The position numbers and the translations under genes were made by a program. This document shows, piece by piece, positions 1 through 5,022 of a stretch of DNA of 5,022 nucleotides. A model generated the notes under the pieces. The model was not told where the DNA came from, made no database searches, and saw nothing but the letters and a program-made list of their open reading frames with translations. Origin of the DNA: Candidatus Peribacterales bacterium (lineage in GTDB: Bacteria > Patescibacteriota > Gracilibacteria > Peribacterales > Peribacteraceae); contig JAGVCI010000062.1 in NCBI GenBank assembly GCA_020059985.1, positions 1-5,022 of the forward strand, read 5' to 3'. How positions within the stretch are numbered: position 1 is the first letter of the stretch; every line of letters begins with the position of its first letter.

Positions 1-28
1 ACCGTGGACCAGGATTAAGTTTTTGAGT
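1..28 (-). repeat. 28-nt near-exact copy of part of the beta-CASP gene (297-324)
   Basis: Bases 1-28 match 297-324 with one difference (position 19, G versus T). Read on the minus strand, both copies encode the motif LK(N/K)LILVHG, which carries the last metal-ligand histidine of the nuclease. To the right of base 28 the similarity falls away quickly. It may continue to the left, outside the window, so this could be the edge of a longer duplicate or paralogue. Confidence 0.75.
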
Positions 29-197
29 GCACATACGTGCGACGCGACCTCGTTCCATCCATGAAACGAAATAGAACATCGCTCCCAACGCCTCTGGATC
101 AACCCAATACGCTCACGCGGCCAGACATCTCACTGACGGGATACCCGTGGCAGAGCTCCGGGTCGATGGTTTACGACGCCTGGGAACGCATACGAAG
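1..197. other. Intergenic stretch at left edge, no convincing gene
   Basis: I see no recognisable gene here. A plus-strand frame runs from the ATG at 61 to the TAG at 199-201 (46 codons) and overlaps the end of the convergent nuclease gene by four bases; its product matches no family I know and it is probably spurious. On the minus strand a frame is open from 129 to the left edge, and its last residues (LKNLILVHG) match the C-terminal motif of the beta-CASP gene next door. A small hairpin (136-140 with 144-148) has no T-run, so it is not a convincing terminator for the nuclease gene. Confidence 0.5.
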
Positions 198-1610
198 TTA
201 GAGCTCGATCACACTCTCGCGTTCCGGCATCAGTACTTCCAGACTTTTGTTTATATTCTTCATGCGCTCCGCAAACGGCTCCATCTGGATCATTTCACCG
301 TGGACCAGGATTAATTTTTTGAGTCCCTTGATGGCGCAAACATAGCCATCGAGGTCTGCCATGTCGGCATGCGCAGAGTACGCGTTGATGTAGACGACTT
401 CAGCGCGCTTTTTGTACATCCGGTCAAAGATGCGCACCTCGGCGACACCTGGATCGATAATTTTTCGCCCAAGTGTGTGCTCAGCCATATACCCAACAGC
501 GAGGATGGTGTTTCTCTCGTCCTCAATTTCATTTTTCAGGTGATGACGGATACGTCCTGCTTCGCACATGCCCGACCCCGCCATGATGATCGCGGGCCCT
601 GGCATCCCATTGAGTGCTTTACTCTCCTCCACACTCTCCGTGTACTTCACGAGAGAGAACTGGAACGGATTGTGAGCGCGAGAGAGGAACTGATCGTAGA
701 GTTTCTGATCGTAGACCTCGGGGTGTTTCATAAAGACCTCCGTCACGCGCGAAGCGAGCGGAGAATCGATGTAGATGGGAAGCGCGGGGATCTCTTTTCC
801 ATCCCAAAGGACATGCAGGTCGTAGACGATCTCCTGTGTGCGTTCGAGTGAGAACGCGGGAATGATCACTTTGCCGCCGCGCTTGGCGGTCGTGACGACG
901 ACGTCGCGGAGATGTTGGCGCGCACTTTCCACGTCCTCGTGTTTGCGGTTTCCGTACGTGCTCTCACAGAGGAGTGCCTCAACAGGAGGCATCGCCGCAG
1001 GATCACGAATGATCGGGAGCATGGCGCGACCGAGGTCCCCACTAAAACCAAAGCGACGCATGGTCCCCTTTTCCATGATTTCCATCACGATCATCGCCGC
1101 ACCCACGATGTGCCCTGCCTCGAGGAACATCGCCTTCACGCCATCGGTCACATCGAACCACTCACCGTAGTTATGCCCCAAGAAAACCTCCATGCAGTCT
1201 GTCGCGTCTTGCTGCGTGTAAAGCGGCCCGTCACACTTCACCATCGACCCAGAAAGATGCTTACAAAAGTATTCTTCGTCTTTTTCCTGGATGTACCCTG
1301 CATCCTGCAGCATGACGTTGGCCAAATCCTTTGTGGCATACGTGCAATGAATCTTGCCACGGTATCCTTTTTTGAAGAGCAATGGAATACGCCCCACGTG
1401 ATCCATGTGCGCATGGCTGAGAATCATCGCGTGCAAGTGACTCGCTGGATCAAATGAAAATGTGGAATTTTTCAGCGCCGCTTCCTCGCGGTGTCCCTGA
1501 AAGAGTCCACAGTCGAGGAGAACATTGCGCTGACCTTTGTCGGTATCCACTTGGAGTTCGTGACAGGTGCCAGTGACTTCTCGAGCTGCACCGTGGGGTA
1601 TCAAACGCAT
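198..1610 (-). CDS. RNA-type metallo-beta-lactamase fold hydrolase with beta-CASP domain (YSH1/CPSF73-like ribonuclease)
   Basis: Predicted zinc-dependent cytoplasmic ribonuclease of the COG1236/YSH1 group (470 aa), of the same type as Thermus TTHA0252, which starts almost identically (MRxxPxGAAREVTG). That match fixes the start at 1610; the open frame reaches back to 1754, but the extra 48 residues do not look like this family. Metal-binding motifs are complete: H66-A-H68-M-D70-H71, H167 (EAGH), D192 (SGDLG), H414 (YSAHAD) and H437 (LVHGE). The beta-CASP insert runs from roughly residue 208 to 385, with E216 in CESTYG (motif A) and the GSGM...GRIRHHL segment near 345-358. The length is slightly above the ~430 aa of the Thermus protein. 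Such enzymes cut or trim RNA; the exact substrate cannot be read from the sequence. No Shine-Dalgarno motif precedes the ATG. It is divergent from the CAP gene and has no visible operon partner inside the window. Confidence 0.95.
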   Translation of the reverse strand: MRLIPHGAAREVTGTCHELQVDTDKGQRNVLLDCGLFQGHREEAALKNSTFSFDPASHLHAMILSHAHMDHVGRIPLLFKKGYRGKIHCTYATKDLANVMLQDAGYIQEKDEEYFCKHLSGSMVKCDGPLYTQQDATDCMEVFLGHNYGEWFDVTDGVKAMFLEAGHIVGAAMIVMEIMEKGTMRRFGFSGDLGRAMLPIIRDPAAMPPVEALLCESTYGNRKHEDVESARQHLRDVVVTTAKRGGKVIIPAFSLERTQEIVYDLHVLWDGKEIPALPIYIDSPLASRVTEVFMKHPEVYDQKLYDQFLSRAHNPFQFSLVKYTESVEESKALNGMPGPAIIMAGSGMCEAGRIRHHLKNEIEDERNTILAVGYMAEHTLGRKIIDPGVAEVRIFDRMYKKRAEVVYINAYSAHADMADLDGYVCAIKGLKKLILVHGEMIQMEPFAERMKNINKSLEVLMPERESVIEL

Positions 1611-1643
1611 AATAGTGAGTTGGCATAAATGAAAAATAGATCC

Positions 1644-1681
1644 CGCGAAGCTCGCCGAAGGCGAGCGAAGTGGGGCCGGGC
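1644..1681. repeat. GC-rich REP-like hairpin element in divergent intergenic region
   Basis: This sits between the divergent nuclease and CAP genes (intergenic 1611-1839). It contains a perfect 7-bp inverted repeat, GCTCGCC (1650-1656) and GGCGAGC (1660-1666), with a GAA loop, followed by GAAGTGGGGCC. A GC-rich stretch of similar composition (CGAAG-rich) lies at 3222-3262. No T-run follows on either strand, so a terminator is unlikely. A second small hairpin, GCTCT-CGCAA-AGAGC, lies at 1721-1735. A dispersed REP-type repeat is an inference and needs the rest of the genome. Confidence 0.45.
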
Positions 1682-1814
1682 TGCTCCGTGTGGAATGAGT
1701 TTCATGAATGAGAGATGAATGCTCTCGCAAAGAGCGAGGATTGAACGATACCAAAGATTACGGGGAAGAACGACCCGAAAATGAGGGCGAAAAACTGTCT
1801 GGTTCAGCTAAGTC

Positions 1815-1823
1815 TGGCATACT
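1815..1823 (+). promoter_or_regulatory. Possible extended -10 promoter element for the CAP gene
   Basis: TGG-CATACT resembles an extended -10 box (TGn plus 4 of 6 matches to TATAAT). It lies 16 bases before the CAP start codon, so the leader would be about 10 nt. The -35 position at 17-bp spacing (CTGTCT, 1795-1800) matches only 3 of 6 bases. This is a weak candidate. Confidence 0.25.
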
Positions 1824-1839
1824 CCTCTCTGAAGCATTC

Positions 1840-2496
1840 ATGCGCACAACCGCACTTCTTCTGGCTGTACTCACTCTTGCTCTCTCCGTCACGGGACCAG
1901 CGTTTGCCGAGACCATAGAGGAACGTGCCGCCGCTCGTCGTGCCGCACGTTTGGAGAGGTCCGCAGCGCCCGTAGAATCCCCCACGACGCGCACAAACGT
2001 ACGCGAGCGACCTTCCCTGCGAGAGCTCCGTCAGAGGCGCTTAGAAGCGCGAAAAACAGTGGAGAGCACCACGGCTCCTGATCTGCTGCGACAAGCAGTG
2101 GTGACACTGACCAACGAAGAGCGACGCAAGGCCGGCCTCCCTGCCCTACGCTACAACGCCACACTCGAGATCGCTGCGCAGCGTCACGCTCAAGACATGT
2201 TGGTCCGCGAATATTTTTCACACGAGACACCCGAGGGTCTCTCGTCGCGAGATCGAATCGAGCGAGCAGGATACGGTCTCCTCACGATTGAGACGTGTGG
2301 TTGTCGATCCTTCCGCGTCGCGTTCGGAGAAAATATCGGCAAGGGACAGGCGACAGCGGAGAAAGTGGTGAACGACTGGATGAATTCTCCGGATCACCGC
2401 GACAACATTCTCTTCGAGGGGTACGAAGAAATCGGCATCGGAATTTACGGTGATATGTGGGTACAGAACTTTGGAGGAATTACGGTGCGGTACTAA
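1840..2496 (+). CDS. Secreted CAP/SCP-domain protein (YkwD-like)
   Basis: Predicted exported protein of 218 aa. Residues 1-23 form a signal peptide: short basic n-region, hydrophobic core LLLAVLTLALSV and an AFA/E cleavage site. This is why the start is placed at 1840 and not at the upstream ATG at 1708, which would bury the signal. Residues 24-80 are a charged, Arg/Glu/Ala-rich linker of low complexity. Residues ~82-216 are a bacterial CAP (cysteine-rich secretory protein/antigen 5/PR-1) domain: LTNEERRKAGLPAL, H116 in AQRHAQDM, H128 in FSHETPEG, E164 in FGENIG, W180, H186 in SPDHRDNI and the closing WVQNFGG. The His/Glu cavity residues typical of the family are present. Cys153 and Cys155 (TCGC) are the only cysteines and could form a local disulfide after export. 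The biochemical role of bacterial YkwD-type proteins is poorly defined. The gene stands alone on the plus strand and its last 17 bases overlap the end of the pseudouridine synthase gene. Confidence 0.92.
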   Translation: MRTTALLLAVLTLALSVTGPAFAETIEERAAARRAARLERSAAPVESPTTRTNVRERPSLRELRQRRLEARKTVESTTAPDLLRQAVVTLTNEERRKAGLPALRYNATLEIAAQRHAQDMLVREYFSHETPEGLSSRDRIERAGYGLLTIETCGCRSFRVAFGENIGKGQATAEKVVNDWMNSPDHRDNILFEGYEEIGIGIYGDMWVQNFGGITVRY

Positions 2497-3202
2497 GACC
2501 CACCGACTGAAACAAACTTTCCACTTCGCCGCTAGAAAGTTGGCGCATGTCACCGGGCTCCAGTGAGGAATCCGTGAGTGTCGTAATGCGTGTGCGTCGC
2601 AGTTCTTTCACGGGCGCACCGACCTTCTGACACATCCGTCTAATCTGCCTGTTTTTGCCTTCTGTAAGCGCAATACTGAACGTCCGCTTGCCCAGACGTT
2701 TCACCGTCGCGGGCTTCGTTTTTGCGCCCAGTATCGTCATGCCACTGCGGAGTTTTGCGAGCTGTCCATCGGTGATATCCGTCTCTGTTTCCACTTCGTA
2801 TTCTTTCTCGTGATCGAACTTCGGGTGTGTCAGTCGGTACGCGAGCACACCGTCATTCGTGAGAATAAGAAGTCCGGAAGAATCTTTGTCGAGTCGCCCG
2901 ATGGGGAAGACGACACCACGAAGTTTCTCGGGGAGCAGATCGATGATCGTCTGATCTTCTTTGCGCGACGCATTTGTCGTCACGACTCCCTTGGGTTTGT
3001 GCAGCACGTAATAAATCAAATCTTTACGCGCTTCGACCACGGCGCCATCGACTTCGATGGTATCGACATCGGGATCCGCTTTCTGTCCGAGTGTTGCCAC
3101 TTTCCCATTCACTTTCACGAGTCCCGCCTCGATGTACTCCTCCGCTTTTCGGCGAGAACTGATACCACGAGCCGATAAGATTTTTTGCAGTCGTTCAAGC
3201 AT
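2480..3202 (-). CDS. rluB: rRNA pseudouridine synthase, RsuA/RluB/RluE/RluF family
   Basis: Predicted cytoplasmic enzyme (240 aa, normal size for the family) that isomerises a uridine in ribosomal RNA to pseudouridine. An N-terminal S4 RNA-binding domain covers about residues 1-48 (MLERLQKILSARGISSRRKA, then GLVKVNGK). The catalytic domain follows, with YYVLHKPKGVVTT (64-76) and the active-site motif GRLDKDSSGLLILTNDG, where Asp105 is the nucleophile. The C-terminal part has LTEGKNRQIRRMC (179-191), a family signature. RluB is the closest guess by domain make-up and length; RluB modifies U2605 of 23S rRNA in E. coli, but RsuA (16S) and RluE/RluF look similar, so the symbol is tentative. Start at 3202 gives the classic S4 beginning; no Shine-Dalgarno motif is visible, and TAAAAT abuts the ATG. 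The gene converges on and overlaps the CAP gene by 17 bases. A degenerate copy of its first codons lies 100 bases upstream. Confidence 0.93.
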   Translation of the reverse strand: MLERLQKILSARGISSRRKAEEYIEAGLVKVNGKVATLGQKADPDVDTIEVDGAVVEARKDLIYYVLHKPKGVVTTNASRKEDQTIIDLLPEKLRGVVFPIGRLDKDSSGLLILTNDGVLAYRLTHPKFDHEKEYEVETETDITDGQLAKLRSGMTILGAKTKPATVKRLGKRTFSIALTEGKNRQIRRMCQKVGAPVKELRRTRITTLTDSSLEPGDMRQLSSGEVESLFQSVGLSTAP

Positions 3203-3221
3203 ATTTTATGCCAAGCAATCT

Positions 3222-3262
3222 CGCCCGGCGTAGCCCGAAGCGAAGCGGAGGGCGGAGTCGGG
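3222..3262. repeat. GC-rich repeat-like stretch upstream of the pseudouridine synthase
   Basis: A GC-rich segment with a CGCCC (3222-3226) / GGGCG (3250-3254) inverted repeat and the CGAAGCGAAGCGG core sits between the 16-nt direct repeats. It resembles in style, though not closely in sequence, the element at 1644-1681. It ends at a GGTACC (3261-3266), where similarity to the synthase N-terminus begins. It may be a REP-like element or a recombination scar. Confidence 0.35.
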
Positions 3263-3278
3263 TACCACGAGCCGATAA
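3263..3278. repeat. 16-nt direct repeat, copy of 3163-3178 inside the pseudouridine synthase gene
   Basis: TACCACGAGCCGATAA occurs exactly at 3163-3178 and again at 3263-3278, a spacing of 100 bases. Weaker similarity continues to the right for about 18 more bases. It encodes the SARG end of the first S4 helix on the minus strand. Confidence 0.8.
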
Positions 3279-3331
3279 TATTTTCTGAATACGTTCTGCG
3301 GGCACGTCCGCATTGTAGCTCTGCCATCCTC

Positions 3332-4069
3332 TCACTTCTCATCTTTCTTTCTCCAAGTCGCACCACGCACTATGCCGTGATGATGAAAGAGTGAGGAATC
3401 GTGCACCACGTCGCCCTCGCCCTCCGAGAGCCTCAATAGCAGCAAATCATAGGATTCTGGCTTATGCGAAGTCTGCTTCTTCCACTGTTTGAGCTGATCC
3501 CGCGCAATACCGGAGAGACGCACATTCTCGATGTTGCCGGCGAACAAGTTCTGAGGAAGACCGCCTCGATCTGGGTCTGCACCGATCATGAAAGAGTACG
3601 GCGATGGTTTGTGCTTACCGGAGACGATCGATCCCCTGCTCTGGAGTACGCCGTCGACGTAGAGACGAATGAGCTGTGCATCAAATACCGCGAGTAGCTC
3701 CACTGTACGATCGGCCTCGACTTTCGTGTCTGACCGGGCGCGCAAAAACTGTCCACCCATATGACAGATCGCCTCCCAGTACCCATCAGCGAGACGAATA
3801 CCTACACCGGCATTATGTTGATTACCAATAATTGTCTGTTCGCGAGTGACATCAGATGGAGTGACACGCACTTGCATGGAGAGAGCATGTGCTCCATTAA
3901 AATGCAGTCGCGGAATCACGATGTAATCGTCTTCGCCATCGAACACGAGCCCCCGTTGTTCTTTCTCTTCTGCCTCGACAGACGAATGGAGAGCGGGGAC
4001 GAGCCCGACTCCGAGTGCGGCCTTCGCCGCCTGTGATGTCACACGACTGAGGAATGTACGACGATGCAT
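3332..4069 (-). CDS. Exported LamG/concanavalin A-like lectin-fold protein with Tat-type signal
   Basis: Predicted extracytoplasmic protein of 245 aa. The N-terminus MHRRTFLSRV followed by a small-residue hydrophobic stretch (AAKAALGVGLVPAL) looks like a twin-arginine signal, with cleavage around residues 28-34. This favours the start at 4069; an in-frame ATG at 4132 would add 21 residues before the twin arginine. Residues ~39-190 form a LamG/Laminin_G_3-like jelly roll: GLVFDGEDDYIVIP, ALSMQVRVTP, a strand around DGYWEAICHMGG, RLYVDGVL, and NIENVRLSGIAR. Such domains bind carbohydrate or protein ligands; the ligand here is unknown. The last 40 residues carry LRLSEGEGDVVHDSS...HHGIVRGATW, a motif that in many LamG proteins comes before the FDG strand. 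No catalytic domain is visible. The gene follows the rRNA terminator and precedes the pseudouridine synthase on the same strand, with a 129-base gap. No Shine-Dalgarno motif precedes either ATG. Confidence 0.85.
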   Translation of the reverse strand: MHRRTFLSRVTSQAAKAALGVGLVPALHSSVEAEEKEQRGLVFDGEDDYIVIPRLHFNGAHALSMQVRVTPSDVTREQTIIGNQHNAGVGIRLADGYWEAICHMGGQFLRARSDTKVEADRTVELLAVFDAQLIRLYVDGVLQSRGSIVSGKHKPSPYSFMIGADPDRGGLPQNLFAGNIENVRLSGIARDQLKQWKKQTSHKPESYDLLLLRLSEGEGDVVHDSSLFHHHGIVRGATWRKKDEK

Positions 4070-4165
4070 AGTATCGGAACCATGCTCGGCAATCGGCAGT
4101 GACGTTTCTGAAAGGGAGAGAGAAGGGTTCATAGAGGGAAAGGTAAAAAGGATTCATTGCACCAT

Positions 4166-4198
4166 AGTGCGAAAATCCGTGGAATCCCCCCTCGCACT
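4166..4198 (-). other. Inverted repeat in the region upstream of the LamG gene
   Basis: AGTGCGA (4166-4172) and TCGCACT (4192-4198) are perfect 7-nt reverse complements around a 19-base loop. Part of the left arm can instead pair with GCAC at 4159-4162 (GCAC-CATA-GTGC). The two foldings exclude each other. It lies between the rRNA terminator and the LamG start. It has no T-run and might be an operator, an mRNA leader fold or chance. Confidence 0.35.
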
Positions 4199-4239
4199 GG
4201 CCATAAATATGGACACGTGGTTTTTGGCTTACACACGAC

Positions 4240-4271
4240 AAAAAAGACGTTCCAAACAGGGGTGGAACGCC
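4240..4271 (-). terminator. Rho-independent terminator of the rRNA operon
   Basis: On the minus strand GGCGTTCCA (4271-4263) pairs with TGGAACGTC (4254-4246) over an 8-nt loop, giving nine pairs with one G-T wobble, directly followed by six T residues (4245-4240). It lies about 50 bases past the 3' end of 5S rRNA and reads in the rRNA direction, so it should close the operon before the LamG gene. Confidence 0.88.
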
Positions 4272-4311
4272 CAAGAAAACCAAGGCAACCAATGACGATC
4301 ATTCTCTCCAG

Positions 4312-4449
4312 AAGACGCACAGTCCTGGCACCGACCTACTCTTGCGCGGCGCATACCGCACTACCATCGGCGCTGACGGGCTTAACGGCTGTGTTCGGGA
4401 TGGGAACAGGTGTGACCCCGTCGCTACAAGCACCAGGACAGTGCGTCTT
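4312..4449 (-). other. 5S rRNA precursor stalk (flanking inverted repeat)
   Basis: The bases flanking 5S are perfect reverse complements: GTGCGTCTT at 4441-4449 and AAGACGCAC at 4312-4320. In the transcript they pair over nine bases, are separated from 5S helix I by one T-T mismatch (4440 and 4321), and continue into the 5S terminal helix. The result is a near-continuous stem of about 17-20 pairs, a likely substrate for double-strand-specific processing (RNase III or an M5-like maturase). Confidence 0.75.
4322..4439 (-). rRNA. rrf: 5S ribosomal RNA
   Basis: Complete 5S rRNA of about 118 nt. The ends form helix I (GTCCTGGTGC with GTGCCAGGAC, including two wobble pairs). Conserved internal segments are visible: GTAGCGACGGGGTCACACC, TTCCCATCCCGAACACAG, GCGCCGATGGTAGTG and AGAGTAGG. 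It lies after 23S in the usual order and ahead of a strong terminator. Exact ends are set by helix pairing and could shift by a base or two. Confidence 0.96.
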
Positions 4450-4489
4450 AAAAGAAGAGAACAATGATCAATGAAGCACACCACGTCGC

Positions 4490-4521
4490 CCGCGTATTCC
4501 ATCTTGCGACGGAACATGCGG
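4490..4521 (-). other. Long GNRA-capped hairpin in the 23S-5S spacer
   Basis: On the minus strand CCGCATGTTCCGTC (4521-4508) pairs with GATGGAATACGCGG (4503-4490) across a GCAA tetraloop (4507-4504). Thirteen of 14 positions pair, two of them G-U wobbles, with one A-C mismatch. The GCAA loop belongs to the very stable GNRA class. No tRNA is present in this spacer. The likely role is in precursor folding or processing. Confidence 0.7.
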
Positions 4522-4543
4522 CTGCAGCACGTGAACAGTGTCA

Positions 4544-4560
4544 TTTTCACAACGTGAAAA
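4544..4560 (-). other. Small hairpin just past the 23S 3' end
   Basis: TTTTCAC (4560-4554) and GTGAAAA (4550-4544) on the minus strand form a 7-bp stem with a GTT loop, starting about four bases after the estimated 23S 3' end. The T-rich run lies before the stem, not after it, so it is not a terminator. It may shape 23S 3' processing. Confidence 0.5.
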
Positions 4561-4563
4561 ATA

Positions 4564-5022
<459 letters not shown>

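Larger units (their letters stand above)
3195..3305 (-). pseudogene. Fragment of a second S4-domain (RluB-like) N-terminus
   Basis: A minus-strand frame starting with GTG at 3305 reads VPAERIQKILSARG and then turns into Arg/Leu-rich sequence (TRLRPPLRFGLRRAR), ending in a TGA at 3195-3197 that overlaps the first codons of the intact synthase gene. The first part matches that gene's own start (LERLQKILSARG). Differences at the nucleotide level are largely at third codon positions (CAA/CAG, ATC/ATA, CGA/CGT), so it looks like a paralogue or diverged homologue, cut off after the SARG codons. The frame can be extended back to a GTG at 3335 that overlaps the stop of the LamG gene (GTGA). It is read here as a gene remnant; a short leader peptide is possible but less likely. 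Confidence 0.4.

Noticed and set aside
369..1457. Long plus-strand frames (369-851, 838-1170, 912-1457) opposite the nuclease gene
   Set aside because: They are antisense to a gene with complete family motifs and their products resemble no known protein.
1611..1754. 48-residue N-terminal extension of the beta-CASP protein
   Set aside because: The family begins at MRxxPxGAAREVTG, and the extension crosses the GC-rich hairpin element and is low-complexity.
1708..1839. 44-residue N-terminal extension of the CAP protein
   Set aside because: It would place a hydrophilic segment ahead of a clear signal peptide with an AFA cleavage site.
3222..3262. Possible terminator for the LamG gene
   Set aside because: It is GC-rich with a short inverted repeat, but no T-run follows on the minus strand.
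4440..4563. tRNA gene in the 23S-5S spacer
   Set aside because: The spacer has hairpins but no cloverleaf, T-loop GTTCRAN or acceptor pairing.

Overview
The window is bacterial chromosomal DNA of medium GC. It holds four protein genes followed by the 3' end of a ribosomal RNA operon. The beta-CASP nuclease, the CAP-domain secreted protein and the LamG-type secreted protein, the lack of Shine-Dalgarno motifs before all four genes, and a 23S tail that looks shortened near helix 98 would fit a Candidate Phyla Radiation-like bacterium. That placement is an inference; the sequence here does not fix the phylum.

Layout, left to right. Positions 1-197 hold no convincing gene, but the first 28 bases nearly repeat part of the next gene. 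A minus-strand RNA-type metallo-beta-lactamase/beta-CASP hydrolase follows (198-1610). A 229-base divergent intergenic region with a GC-rich hairpin element separates it from a plus-strand secreted CAP/SCP-domain protein (1840-2496). The tail of that gene overlaps, head-on, the tail of a minus-strand RsuA/RluB-family pseudouridine synthase (2480-3202). Upstream of the synthase is a 129-base gap carrying a second, fragmentary copy of its own N-terminal coding sequence and a GC-rich repeat-like stretch. Next comes a minus-strand LamG/concanavalin A-like protein with a Tat-type signal (3332-4069). Then come an intrinsic terminator (4240-4271), 5S rRNA (4322-4439), a structured spacer, and the last ~460 nt of 23S rRNA (4564-5022), all on the minus strand. 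The 23S gene is cut by the window edge near the peptidyl-transferase centre.

Functional theme: two genes act on RNA (beta-CASP nuclease, rRNA pseudouridine synthase) and sit near an rRNA operon, and two encode exported proteins (CAP, LamG). The rRNA terminator separates the operon from the LamG gene, so the neighbourhood is probably not one transcription unit.

I found no clear new biological system. The most unusual signals are two short, degenerate copies of neighbouring gene ends (1-28 versus 297-324; 3263-3300 versus 3163-3200), and the RNA processing architecture around 5S: a 9-bp stalk extending 5S helix I and a long GNRA-capped hairpin in the 23S-5S spacer.
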